Positions 39,468-48,642 of a DNA stretch of 64,000 bases are shown here, in pieces; position 1 is the first letter of the stretch; the number at the start of each line of letters is the position of its first letter. The notes under the pieces were generated by a model. That model had not been told where the DNA came from, did no database searches, and saw only the letters and a list, made by a program, of their open reading frames with translations. The stretch lies in assembly GCA_016235745.1 (NCBI GenBank), contig JACRJA010000006.1:41995-105994 (forward strand). The letters run 5' to 3'. Source of the stretch: Rhodocyclales bacterium. GTDB lineage: Bacteria > Pseudomonadota > Gammaproteobacteria > Burkholderiales > Rhodocyclaceae. The position numbers and the translations under genes are program-made.

Positions 39468-40762
39468 ACCGCCCGCCCTTTTTCGCGCCACGGCGCTTTC
39501 CACGCTGGCTCGTCCCCTTGCTTCTGGCGCTGCCGGTGGCCGGGGCCAACGGGCAATCCTATCCTTCGCTTTCCGCGGAGGAATTCCGCGCCTGCCTCGA
39601 GCGCCTCGCCCCCGAAGCCGAGCGGCGCGGCATCCCGGCCGAGCGCTTTTCCGCCCTCACGGCCAGCCTCAGCCCCGACCCGAGCGTGATCGCCCGGCTG
39701 GATCGTCAGCCCGAATTCGTCATCCCCATCTGGCAGTATCTCGCCAACCTCGTCGATACGCGCCGCATCCAGACGGCGCAGGAGAAGCTGCACGAGAATG
39801 AAGGCTTGCTGCGCTACGTCGAGGCCACCTACGACGTCGACGCCGAGCTCGTCGTCGCCTTCTGGGCGGTGGAGAGCAATTTCGGACAGAATCTCGGGCG
39901 CGACGACCTGCTGCAATCGCTCGCCACCCTGTCGTGCTTCGGCCGGCGGCAGAGCTATTTCCGCCCCGAATTCCTCACGGCGGTCGACATCCTCGAACGT
40001 GGAGAAACCGGCGCCGAGCGCCTGCGGGGTTCCTGGGCCGGCGCCTTCGGACAGACCCAGTTCATGCCCAGCACCTTCGCGCGCTACGCCGTCGACTTCG
40101 ACGGCGACGGCAAGCGCGACCTCTATCATTCCCTGCCCGACGTTTTCGCTTCCACCGCCAACTTCCTGAAGCAAGCCGGCTGGCGGCGCGGCGAACCCTG
40201 GGCGATCGAAGTCGTACTGCCGCCCTCGTTCGATGTCCAGCTCGCAGGGCGCACGAAAAAACGCCCGACGAACGAATGGCTCGCCATGGGTCTTCCCCGC
40301 GCCGACGGCAAACCCTGGCCGCGCACCCTACCGGAAAAAGCCGCCCTGCTCTTGCCGGCCGGCCGCCAAGGCCCGGCGCTTCTGGCCTTTCCCAACTACG
40401 ACGCGATCTTTCGCTACAACGCGGCCGAATCCTATGCCCTGGCGATCGGGCTCCTCTACGATGCGCTGAAAGATCCCCTGAAAGCCGCCCGCTTCGATCC
40501 CAAGCAGCCTTTCGTGCAAGCCTGGCCCACCGACGACCCGCCGCTCACCCGTTCGGAAACGCTGGAGTTGCAAGAACGTCTCTCCACCCTGGGCTACGAT
40601 CCGGGCACCATCGACGGCGTGGCCGGCGCCCAGACGCGGGAGGCACTGAGCCGTTTCCAGCAGGAATGCGGCGGCCAGGCACTCGAAGCCGATGGCTGGC
40701 CCGGCACGAAGGCGCTGGAGCAGCTGCGGCGCTTCGAAGGCGGCTGCAACAAAACGCACTGA
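39464..40762 (+). CDS. mltB: Lytic murein transglycosylase B with C-terminal peptidoglycan-binding domain
   Basis: Signal peptide; AFWAVESNFGQNLGRDDLLQSLATLSC...WAGAFGQTQFMPSTFARYAVDFDGDGKRDL; PG_binding_1 LQERLSTLGYDPGTIDGVAGAQTREALSRFQ. Confidence 0.92.
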   Translation: MNRPPFFAPRRFPRWLVPLLLALPVAGANGQSYPSLSAEEFRACLERLAPEAERRGIPAERFSALTASLSPDPSVIARLDRQPEFVIPIWQYLANLVDTRRIQTAQEKLHENEGLLRYVEATYDVDAELVVAFWAVESNFGQNLGRDDLLQSLATLSCFGRRQSYFRPEFLTAVDILERGETGAERLRGSWAGAFGQTQFMPSTFARYAVDFDGDGKRDLYHSLPDVFASTANFLKQAGWRRGEPWAIEVVLPPSFDVQLAGRTKKRPTNEWLAMGLPRADGKPWPRTLPEKAALLLPAGRQGPALLAFPNYDAIFRYNAAESYALAIGLLYDALKDPLKAARFDPKQPFVQAWPTDDPPLTRSETLELQERLSTLGYDPGTIDGVAGAQTREALSRFQQECGGQALEADGWPGTKALEQLRRFEGGCNKTH

Positions 40763-40856
40763 AACCAAAGCAGGCCCATTGCGCTTCGCTTCGTTCGCCG
40801 TGATCAACTCATGGAAGTGTTTTCACCTCTAAGAGTGCGCCCGTGCCGGGCGCACG

Positions 40857-40890
40857 CATAAAAAAAGAAGCCACCCAATCGGGTGGCTTC
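40857..40890 (-). terminator. Rho-independent terminator of cspA
   Basis: taaaaaaagaagccacccaatcgggtggcttc: 10-bp stem GAAGCCACCC/GGGTGGCTTC, T tract on the minus strand. Confidence 0.88.
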
Positions 40891-40934
40891 TCTGCTGCCA
40901 GGCGGTCCAACGTCCCGCCGCGGCGGGGCAGACG

Positions 40935-41138
40935 TCAGGCCTTCTGAATGTTCGACGCTTGCTTGCCTTTCGGCCCTTGCGTGACTTCGAAGCTGACTTT
41001 CTCGCCTTCCTTCAGGGTTTTGAAGCCCGGCATGTTGATCGCGGAGAAATGCGCGAACAGATCCTCACCGCCGTCATCGGGGGTGATGAAGCCGAACCCT
41101 TTGGAATCGTTGAACCACTTGACAGTACCAGTTGCCAT
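40935..41138 (-). CDS. cspA: Cold-shock protein (CspA family)
   Basis: [70 protein letters not shown]1 KGFGFI and RNP2 LFAHF. Confidence 0.97.
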   Translation of the reverse strand: MATGTVKWFNDSKGFGFITPDDGGEDLFAHFSAINMPGFKTLKEGEKVSFEVTQGPKGKQASNIQKA

Positions 41139-41257
41139 GATGAAGCTTCCTTCGTTACTACTTTATTGAAACGGGCCATTCGACCCACGGTGTGCCGAGC
41201 AGGAATCGCGAATCTCCGCAAGCGGTGAAGACGATGCGCGCTTCGAACACTGTCGCT

Positions 41258-41286
41258 ACGATACGCGCCTTTTACGCCGGCGTCAA
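41258..41286 (-). promoter_or_regulatory. Sigma-70 promoter of cspA, implying a leader of about 110 nt
   Basis: Minus strand TTGACG-N17-TATCGT. Confidence 0.65.
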
Positions 41287-41314
41287 TACATTTTTCCCTG
41301 CGTGCAGATTTTTT

Positions 41315-41716
41315 TTACGCCAGCGCCCGCAGCATCCTCACGATGGCGAAACCGCCTGCCGTCGCCAGGAGCGATCCGCCCACGTGCAGCGCCAGCGCGA
41401 CGAGCGCGAGCGCGAGGCGCCCGTGCTGCAGCAAGGCGAAGACTTCGGCGCTGAAGGTAGAGAACGTGGTCAGGCCGCCGCAAAACCCCGTGGTGAGGAA
41501 GAGGCGCCACCCCGCCGGGATCCCCGGACAGGCCGAAAACGCCGCGATCGCCGCGCCGATCACGAATCCGCCGATGAGGTTCGCCGCGAGCGTGCCCGGT
41601 GGCAGTTCGGGAAACCAGGCATTGAGCCGCACGCCCAGCTGCCAGCGCAGCAAAGCCCCCAGCGCCGCCCCCAGGGCAATCGCCACGGCCTGCGTCACGA
41701 CCCCACCGCCGCTCAT
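41315..41716 (-). CDS. crcB: Fluoride channel CrcB/Fluc
   Basis: [17 protein letters not shown]...[14 protein letters not shown]...[24 protein letters not shown]. Confidence 0.95.
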   Translation of the reverse strand: MSGGGVVTQAVAIALGAALGALLRWQLGVRLNAWFPELPPGTLAANLIGGFVIGAAIAAFSACPGIPAGWRLFLTTGFCGGLTTFSTFSAEVFALLQHGRLALALVALALHVGGSLLATAGGFAIVRMLRALA

Positions 41717-41773
41717 CGCCCGCTCCTCGCCGTCGGTTGTCGTTCAGCGGATTCCGCTGCTATCATTCGTGAC

Positions 41774-42073
41774 ATGCGACTCACTCCCGCCCAAATCGAG
41801 CGTATCCGTTCCGTCGTCGCCGATCTGGCTGGAGCGCAGGCCACCGTGCGGCTCTTCGGCTCCCGGCTGGACGACTCGGCGCACGGCGGCGATGTCGATC
41901 TGCTCGTCGAAGTCGTAGAGCCGGTCGCCGAACCGGCCCTACTCGCCGCCCGCATCGCGGGCCGGGTAAGCCGCCTGCTCGATGGCCGCAAGGTGGACGT
42001 CGTGCTCGCTGCACCGAACCTGAAAGAGCTCCCGATCCATCACGTCGCCCGCCGCGCAGGAATCGTTCTGTGA
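41774..42073 (+). CDS. Minimal nucleotidyltransferase (MntA-like antitoxin)
   Basis: VRLFGSRLDDSAHGGDVDLLVEV matches GSX9DXD; small ORF coupled to the next gene. Confidence 0.85.
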   Translation: MRLTPAQIERIRSVVADLAGAQATVRLFGSRLDDSAHGGDVDLLVEVVEPVAEPALLAARIAGRVSRLLDGRKVDVVLAAPNLKELPIHHVARRAGIVL

Positions 42074-42534
42074 TCGCCGATCATCGCGCCGCCGAGCGTC
42101 TGCAGCAGTTGCTGCAACTGGCCGAACGCGAGCTCGCCCATCTCCTCCTCACCGACCGGCGTCTCTTTTCCGAACCTTTTACCCCTGTCCGAGCAGTGGA
42201 ACTCGAAAGGGATCCGGACCTCGCCGAACGCGTCGATGCATTCGTCGCCCGATTCGGGCGCCTACAAGATACGCTGGGCGACAAAGCTCTGCCCACTTAT
42301 CTCGTCGCGCACGGAGAGCGCATCGCCACCTTCATCGACAACCTCGACCGCGCCGAACGACTCGGGTTGATCCGCGATGCCCAACAGTGGATGGACATGC
42401 GCAAATTGCGCAATCTCATGATTCGCGAATACGTCGAGGATCCGGCAGTGCTCGCCTCGGCGCTGCAAGCCGCCCACGCCTTCGTGGCCGAGCTCGCCGC
42501 CGTCGTCGAACGCCTGCGCTCGGCCGCATCCTAA
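42070..42534 (+). CDS. HepT-like protein (HEPN-type), partner of the MntA-like gene
   Basis: GTG start overlapping the previous stop by 4 bp; FARFGRLQDTLGDK-type region and MRKLRNLMIREYVEDPAVLASALQAAHAFV. The RX4HXY position reads R-NLMI-R-E-Y. Confidence 0.75.
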   Translation: MIADHRAAERLQQLLQLAERELAHLLLTDRRLFSEPFTPVRAVELERDPDLAERVDAFVARFGRLQDTLGDKALPTYLVAHGERIATFIDNLDRAERLGLIRDAQQWMDMRKLRNLMIREYVEDPAVLASALQAAHAFVAELAAVVERLRSAAS

Positions 42535-44990
42535 TCTCTTTCCTCTTTCCCCTGCCGGCGCCAACGCCTGCGCAGCGGCGTTCCCTCGCCGGCGGCGGCA
42601 TGGATCTCGGCCATGCGGCGCAGCTGCGCCGCGACTGCCTCGTTCACCGTGCGTGCTCGCCCGGTGGGAATGCGCCCGTCGGGTGCACCGGCGGGGAGGC
42701 CGGTGAGCAGGGCCATCGCCTCGTCCACCGTCTCCACCGTCCAGATCGAGAAACGGCCCGCCCGGACGGCCTCGACCACTTCCTCGCGCAGCATCAGATG
42801 GCGCACGTTGCCCCGGGGGATGATCACCCCCTGCTCGCCGGTGAGACCGCGGCGGGCGCACAGGGCGAAGAACCCTTCGATCTTCTCGTTCACGCCGCCG
42901 ATCACCTGCACCTCGCCAAACTGATTGACCGAGCCGGTCACCGCGATTCCCTGGGCGAGCGGCAGGCCGGAGATGGCCGACAGCAGGGCGCACAGCTCCG
43001 CGAGCGAAGCCGAATCGCCCTCGACGAAGGCGTAGGATTGCTCCATCACCAGGCTCGCCGACAGCGACAGCGGCTGATGGCGGCCGAAGCGCCCGGCAAG
43101 GAAAGACGCGAGGATCATCACCCCCTTGGAGTGGATGGCCCCGCCGAGCTCGGTCTCGCGTTCGATGTCGACGACCTCGCCCTCGCCGCCCAGGCGCACC
43201 GTGGCGGTGATGCGCACCGGATAGCCGTAGCTCTGATGCGCGACGTCGACCACCACCAGGCCATTGATCTGCCCGGCACGCGCGCCCTCGGTGGTGATGA
43301 GCAGCTCCCCCTCGAGCATCGCCTCGATCGTCTCCTCGGCGTGGCGCGCAAGGCGCCGCTCGCGCGCGCGGACCGCCGCGCATACGTGCGCCGCTCCAAT
43401 CTCGTGCGCCCCCTCGGCGTGCGCCAAGGCGTCCGCCTCCCGCAGCAGATCCACCAGGGTTCGGGTACGCAAGGTCAGCCGATGGGCGTGTTCGGCCTCG
43501 CGGGCGGCCTGATCGAGCACGGCCGCGAGCGCCGCGGCCGAGGGCGGCCGCAAGGCGTTCTCCCGCGCCAGATGCAGCAGCAAGCGCGCCAGTCCCGCCT
43601 CGGCCTCGGGCGTGCGCGGCACGTCGTCGGCCGCCTCGGCCGGGATCTTGAAGAGATCCTGGAAGTCGTCGTCCAGATCGAACAAGGTATGGAAGGTATC
43701 GGCCGAACCGATGAGTATCACCTTGAGCGGGCAGTCGATCGGCTCGGGCTCCAGCATACGGACGCTGCCCCAACCGGCCGCCTCCGGAGGCGGTTCGATG
43801 CGCACCTCGCGCCGCTGCAGAGCGCGCTTCAAGGCGTCCCAGGCCGCCGGCTGGGCGAGCAGACGCTCGGCATCGAGCAGGAGGAACCCGCCGCGCGCCC
43901 GCGCGAGCGCCCCGGCGCGGATCAGCTGGAAATGCGTGATGCGCTCGCCGAGCTGCTGCAGCGTCTCGACCCAGCCCACGAGGTTGGCATAGCTCGGGTT
44001 GTCTTCGAACACCACCGGCGCACCCTCACCGGCCTCGTGCGCCACCAGCACGTGGATCTGGTAGCGGATGAGCGGAGAAAACGCCGGATTGCGTCCGCCC
44101 TCTTCCTCGTCCTCCAGCCACTCGCGCTCACCGTCGAGGATGTCCTGCTCGATCTCGTCGAGCAGGCCGATCACCGCGGACAAACCGGCGTATTTCTCCC
44201 GCAAAGGGGTGAGCAGGTGCCGCACCACCGGTTCGAGCGCCTCGCGCTCGGCGCGCCGGATCGCGGCATAGAGCGCTTCGCGCCAGGCGGGGAATTCGTC
44301 GAGCACTTCCACGAGGCGCTGGCGCCAGCGCTCCACTGCCTGTTCGATGCGCGCCTTCTCCTTGGCCGGCAGGGCTTCGTAGCGCTCCGGTTCGAGCGGC
44401 TCGCCCGCCTCGTCCACGGGGACGAAGGCCCAACCATCGCCGGTCTGCAGCAACTTGAGCCGATCCTCGGCGCACGCCTGCACGATCGCCTCGATCGCCC
44501 GGCTCTCGCGCTCCTTGTGCGCCGACTCCAGCGCCTCGATCCGTTCCTGATGGGCTTTCGCCTCGAAGGCCGCGTTCACCGCCGGTTCGAGCTGGCGCGT
44601 GAAATTCTGCAAGTCGTCGGAGAGCACGCGCGCCGTGCCCGCGGGCAACTTGAGCAGGCGCGGGCGCTGCGGGTCGGAGAAATCATAGCGGTAGGCGAGG
44701 TCTTCCGGCGCCGGTAGGCGGCGGGCCGTCTCCCCGATGTGATGCAGCGCGATCGCGTGTCGCCCCGTGCCCGGCAGACCGAAGAGGAACACGTGATAGC
44801 CACCCACGTGATTCATCGCCAGAGCGAAGCGCAGCGCTTCCTCGGCCCGCTCTTGCCCCAGCCCCACGGGCACCGTCTCGCCCGGCTCGGCCAGCACCGC
44901 CGCGATCGCGGCCGGATCCGTGACCCGGCGCAAAGACTCGGCCGGCAGGCGATGGCGCGCCCGCGGCATTTCCCCGTCGAATTCGTCCAT
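42531..44990 (-). CDS. Lon-like ATP-dependent protease (AAA_32/Lon_C family)
   Basis: 819 aa; N-terminal ATPase HVFLFGLPGTGRHAIALHH; C-terminal Lon protease domain with FVEGDSASLAELCALLSAISGLPLAQGIAVTGSVNQFGEVQVIGGVNEKIEGFF (Ser/Lys dyad). Confidence 0.9.
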   Translation of the reverse strand: MDEFDGEMPRARHRLPAESLRRVTDPAAIAAVLAEPGETVPVGLGQERAEEALRFALAMNHVGGYHVFLFGLPGTGRHAIALHHIGETARRLPAPEDLAYRYDFSDPQRPRLLKLPAGTARVLSDDLQNFTRQLEPAVNAAFEAKAHQERIEALESAHKERESRAIEAIVQACAEDRLKLLQTGDGWAFVPVDEAGEPLEPERYEALPAKEKARIEQAVERWRQRLVEVLDEFPAWREALYAAIRRAEREALEPVVRHLLTPLREKYAGLSAVIGLLDEIEQDILDGEREWLEDEEEGGRNPAFSPLIRYQIHVLVAHEAGEGAPVVFEDNPSYANLVGWVETLQQLGERITHFQLIRAGALARARGGFLLLDAERLLAQPAAWDALKRALQRREVRIEPPPEAAGWGSVRMLEPEPIDCPLKVILIGSADTFHTLFDLDDDFQDLFKIPAEAADDVPRTPEAEAGLARLLLHLARENALRPPSAAALAAVLDQAAREAEHAHRLTLRTRTLVDLLREADALAHAEGAHEIGAAHVCAAVRARERRLARHAEETIEAMLEGELLITTEGARAGQINGLVVVDVAHQSYGYPVRITATVRLGGEGEVVDIERETELGGAIHSKGVMILASFLAGRFGRHQPLSLSASLVMEQSYAFVEGDSASLAELCALLSAISGLPLAQGIAVTGSVNQFGEVQVIGGVNEKIEGFFALCARRGLTGEQGVIIPRGNVRHLMLREEVVEAVRAGRFSIWTVETVDEAMALLTGLPAGAPDGRIPTGRARTVNEAVAAQLRRMAEIHAAAGEGTPLRRRWRRQGKEERD

Positions 44991-44999
44991 CGCGCGCCG

Positions 45000-46313
45000 T
45001 CAGTCCGCCAGCGGTTCGATGCGCAGCCGCGTGACGGCCCCCTGCACCGCCGGCAGCGTTTCGATCGCCGCGATCGCCCGGTTCATCGCTGCCTCGCACG
45101 CCTCGTGCGTGGTCATCACGATCTCCGCCCGGCCGCAGGCCGGCGCCTTCTGGATCATGGCCGCGATGGAGATCTCCTCGGCAGCGAGCACGCGGGTGAT
45201 CTCCGCGAGCACCCCGGGCCGGTCGGCCACCGCGAGCCGCAGATAGGAAGCGGTACGGCACTCCTCGATGGGCAGCGCCGCCACTTCGCGCACCTGATCG
45301 GGCTGGAAGGCGAGGTGCGGCACCCGGTGTTCGGGATCGGCCGTGTGCAGCCGCGTGACGTCGACCAGATCGGCGATCACCGCACTCGCGGTGGGCTCCG
45401 CCCCTGCCCCTTTGCCGTAGAACATCGTCTGCCCCACCGCGTCGCCCTTGACCAGGACCGCGTTCATGGCGCCGTTGACGTTGGCGAGAAGGTGATCGGC
45501 CGGCACCAGGGTGGGATGCACCCTCAGCTCGAATCCGCCTTCGCGGCGCTTGGCGATCCCCAGCAGTTTCAGACGATAGCCGAGCTCCTCGGCATAGGCC
45601 ACGTCGCGCGGCTCGATCCGGGTGATCCCCTCCACGTAGGCGCGCTCGAACTGGATCGGCACGCCGAAGGCGATCGAGGCCATGAGCGTGGCCTTGTGCG
45701 CCGCGTCGATTCCTTCCACGTCGAAGGTCGGATCGGCCTCGGCGTAGCCGAGCTGCTGCGCCTCGGTGAGCGCCTGGGCAAAGGTCACGCCGCGCTCGCG
45801 CATCTGCGTGAGGATGTAATTGGTGGTGCCGTTGATGATACCGGCCACCCACTCGATGCGGTTGGCGGTGAGGCCCTCGCGCAGCGCCTTGATGATGGGG
45901 ATGCCGCCGGCCACCGCCGCCTCGAACGCCACCATCACGCCCCTCTCCTGGGCCCGGGCGAAGATCTCGTTGCCGTGCACGGCAAGGAGCGCCTTGTTGG
46001 CGGTGACCACGTGCTTGCCCGCCTCGATCGCCGCGAGCACGAGCTCCCTGGCGAGGGTGTAGCCGCCGATGAGTTCGACCACGATGTCGATGTCCGGCGC
46101 GCGCACCACGGCGAAGGCATCGTCCGTCACCTCCGCCGCCCCGGCGGTGAGCGCCCGGGCGCGCTCCACGTCGCGGTCGGCCACCCGCGTGATGCGGATC
46201 GGCCGCCCGGCACGGCGCGTGATCTCCTCGGCGTTGCGCTGCAGCACGCGCCACGTCCCGCCACCGACGGTCCCGATCCCCAACAGCCCCACCTGCATCG
46301 CCTTCATCGTCAT
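45000..46313 (-). CDS. hom: Homoserine dehydrogenase
   Basis: MQVGLLGIGTVGGGTWRVLQRNAEEI...VTANKALLAVHG...IINGTTNYILTQM...GYAEADPTFDVEGIDAAHKATLMASIAFG; C-terminal ACT domain. Confidence 0.95.
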   Translation of the reverse strand: MTMKAMQVGLLGIGTVGGGTWRVLQRNAEEITRRAGRPIRITRVADRDVERARALTAGAAEVTDDAFAVVRAPDIDIVVELIGGYTLARELVLAAIEAGKHVVTANKALLAVHGNEIFARAQERGVMVAFEAAVAGGIPIIKALREGLTANRIEWVAGIINGTTNYILTQMRERGVTFAQALTEAQQLGYAEADPTFDVEGIDAAHKATLMASIAFGVPIQFERAYVEGITRIEPRDVAYAEELGYRLKLLGIAKRREGGFELRVHPTLVPADHLLANVNGAMNAVLVKGDAVGQTMFYGKGAGAEPTASAVIADLVDVTRLHTADPEHRVPHLAFQPDQVREVAALPIEECRTASYLRLAVADRPGVLAEITRVLAAEEISIAAMIQKAPACGRAEIVMTTHEACEAAMNRAIAAIETLPAVQGAVTRLRIEPLAD

Positions 46314-46316
46314 TTG

Positions 46317-47663
46317 TCATTTATCCTTTTTCGCTGAACCCATCACCACCTGATGCCGTCGCCGGTAGCGCTCCAGAAAGCGCTCGATGCGCCCGATCGA
46401 CTCGTGCAGATCGTCGACGTGCGGCAGAAACACCATGCGGAAATGATCCGGTTGCGGCCAGTTGAACCCCGTGCCCTGCACCAGCAGCACCTTTTCCTCC
46501 TCCAGCAACTGGAGGATGAACTCCTGATCGTCGGCGATCGGATACACCTTCGGATCCAGCCGCGGGAACATATAGAGCGTCGCCTTGGCCTTGACCACCG
46601 ACACGCCGGGAATCCGGCTCAAGAGCGCATGCGCCGTGTCGCGCTGGCGCGTGAGCCGCCCCTGCGGCGCCACCAGATCCTGGATGCTCTGATACCCGCC
46701 CAAGGCGGTCTGGATCGCCATCTGCCCCGGCACGTTGGAGCACAGACGCATCGAGGCGAGCATGTTGAGCCCCTCGATGTAATCGGCCGCGTGCCGCTTC
46801 TCGCCCGAAATCACCATCCAGCCGGCGCGATAGCCGCAGGCGCGGTAGTTCTTCGAAAGGCCGTTCATCGTGATGAAGAGCACGTCGTCGGCGAGCGAGG
46901 CGATCGAAATGTGCGTGTTGCCGTCGTAGAGCATCTTGTCGTAGATCTCGTCGGCGAACACGATCAGCTGATGCTCGCGCGCGATCTGCACGATCCCCTC
47001 CAGGATCTCGCGCGGGTAGAGCGCGCCGGTGGGGTTGTTTGGATTGATGACCACGATCGCCTTGGTATGCGGCGAGACCTTCTTGCGGATGTCGGCCAGA
47101 TCCGGCAGCCAGTCGGATGCCTCGTCGCACAGGTAATGCCGCGGCTTGCCGCCCGCCAGGCTCACCGCCGCCGTCCACAGCGGATAATCGGGCGAGGGCA
47201 CCAGCACCTCGTCGCCGTGCTCGAGCAGCGCCTGCAGGCTCATCACGATGAGCTCGGAGACGCCGTTGCCCAGGATCACGTCCTCCACGTCCACCCCGGC
47301 GATCCCCTTCTGCTGCGTGTAGTGCACCACCGCCTTGCGCGCCGAGAAGAGCCCCTTGGAATCGGAATAGCCCCCTGCCTCGCGCAGGTTGCGGATCACG
47401 TCGACCACGATCTCCTCGGGCGGCTCGAAACCGAAGGGCGCGAGGTTGCCGATGTTGAGCTTGATGATCTTGTGGCCGTCTTCCTCCATCTGCTTGGCGC
47501 GCGCCAGCACCGGCCCGCGGATGTCATAGCAGACGTCGTCGAGCTTGGACGATTTCAGGATACGGCGCAAAGACGGCGGCGCGGCCTCGACCACCGCCTC
47601 CGGCGCTTCTTTCTCCGTCTGCCCCTGCCGTACCGGCACCACGTTTCCGCTGCGCATTCCCAT
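46317..47663 (-). CDS. AlaA-like PLP-dependent aminotransferase
   Basis: RGPVLARAKQMEEDGHKIIKLNIGNLAPFGFEPPEEI...VINPNNPTGALYPREILEGI...NGLSKNYRACGYRAGWMV. Confidence 0.9.
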   Translation of the reverse strand: MGMRSGNVVPVRQGQTEKEAPEAVVEAAPPSLRRILKSSKLDDVCYDIRGPVLARAKQMEEDGHKIIKLNIGNLAPFGFEPPEEIVVDVIRNLREAGGYSDSKGLFSARKAVVHYTQQKGIAGVDVEDVILGNGVSELIVMSLQALLEHGDEVLVPSPDYPLWTAAVSLAGGKPRHYLCDEASDWLPDLADIRKKVSPHTKAIVVINPNNPTGALYPREILEGIVQIAREHQLIVFADEIYDKMLYDGNTHISIASLADDVLFITMNGLSKNYRACGYRAGWMVISGEKRHAADYIEGLNMLASMRLCSNVPGQMAIQTALGGYQSIQDLVAPQGRLTRQRDTAHALLSRIPGVSVVKAKATLYMFPRLDPKVYPIADDQEFILQLLEEEKVLLVQGTGFNWPQPDHFRMVFLPHVDDLHESIGRIERFLERYRRRHQVVMGSAKKDK

Positions 47664-47728
47664 GTTTGCGTCCTCGCACGAAAGCGCCCGCCTTGCCCGG
47701 CCGGGCGCGAAACGGTAATCTTAGCCAA

Positions 47729-47751
47729 AAATTACCGCCTTGCGGCAATTT
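47729..47751. promoter_or_regulatory. Imperfect inverted repeat in the alaA-like/DUF498 divergent promoter region
   Basis: AAATTACCGC-CTT-GCGGCAATTT, arms match at 9/10 positions. Confidence 0.4.
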
Positions 47752-47767
47752 CCCCGGGAAGAAGATC

Positions 47768-48136
47768 ATGGAATTTCGCCTCGAGCAGCCCCGCGACATC
47801 CGCCTCGTCACCGCCCACGGCCCCGGCTGGGTCGAGATCGACCGCCAACGCCACGAAACCAACCTCATCCTCACCCCCGAAACCGTCGCCCCCTGGTTCG
47901 AGGGCGGGTTCGATGCGCTCGACGAACCGGCGCTCGAACCCCTCCTCGCCCTGCGCCCCGAGCTCGTGCTGATCGCCACCGGCGCCACCCTGCGCCGCCC
48001 CCCCGTGCCGCTGCTGCGCCGGCTCGCCGCCGCCGGCCAAGGTTTCGAATTCATGACACTCGCGGCCGCCTGCCGCACCTATAATGTCACCGCCAGCGAA
48101 GGCCGCCGCGTCGTCGCTGGCCTCATCCTCACCTGA
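47768..48136 (+). CDS. Mth938-like (DUF498/AMMECR-independent) domain protein
   Basis: MEFRLEQPRDIRLVTAHGPGWVEIDRQRHETNLILTPETVAPW...LRPELVLIATGATLRRPPVPLLRRLAAAGQGFEFMTLAAACRTYNVTASEGRRVVAGLIL. Confidence 0.85.
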   Translation: MEFRLEQPRDIRLVTAHGPGWVEIDRQRHETNLILTPETVAPWFEGGFDALDEPALEPLLALRPELVLIATGATLRRPPVPLLRRLAAAGQGFEFMTLAAACRTYNVTASEGRRVVAGLILT

Positions 48137-48153
48137 TACGGCAGGAGACGATC

Positions 48154-48621
48154 ATGCTCGAACCCGGCACCCTTGCCCCCGATTTCACCTTGCCCGCCAC
48201 CGGCGGCCAGGAAATCACCCTCTCGGCCCTGCGCGGCCGCCCCGTCGTCCTCTACTTCTACCCCAAGGACAACACCCCCGGCTGCACCAACGAAGCCATC
48301 GCCTTTCGCGACCTCACCCCCGAATTCTCCGCCCTCGGCGCCGTGATCCTGGGCGTGTCGCGCGACAGCGTCAAATCCCACGAGAACTTCAAGGCCAAGT
48401 ACCAGCTCCCCTTCGAGCTCGTCTCCGATCCCGACGAGATCGCCTGCTCCGCCTACGGCGTGATCAAGGACAAGACGATGTACGGCAAGCCCGTGCGCGG
48501 CATCGAGCGCTCCACCTTCCTCATCGGCCCCGATGGGCGCATCCTGCACCTGTGGCGCGGCGTCAAGGTCGACGGCCACGCCCAGGAAGTGCTCGCCGCC
48601 CTGCAAAAAGCCCTCGCCTGA
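48154..48621 (+). CDS. bcp: Peroxiredoxin, Bcp type
   Basis: LEPGTLAPDFTLPATGGQEITLSALRGRPVVLYFYPKDNTPGCTNEAIAFRDL. Confidence 0.95.
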   Translation: MLEPGTLAPDFTLPATGGQEITLSALRGRPVVLYFYPKDNTPGCTNEAIAFRDLTPEFSALGAVILGVSRDSVKSHENFKAKYQLPFELVSDPDEIACSAYGVIKDKTMYGKPVRGIERSTFLIGPDGRILHLWRGVKVDGHAQEVLAALQKALA

Positions 48622-48642
48622 ACATCCGCCAAAGGACCGTCG

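Noticed and set aside
41717-41773. Possible fluoride riboswitch before crcB
   Set aside because: The gap is too short and lacks the conserved fluoride aptamer core as far as I can see.
42531-44990. Lon-like protease P-loop GLPGTGRHA (Lys to Arg) as an inactivation
   Set aside because: From recall, a GRH/GRR-type loop is usual in this AAA_32 Lon-like family, so it is probably not a local lesion; the Ser/Lys protease residues are present.
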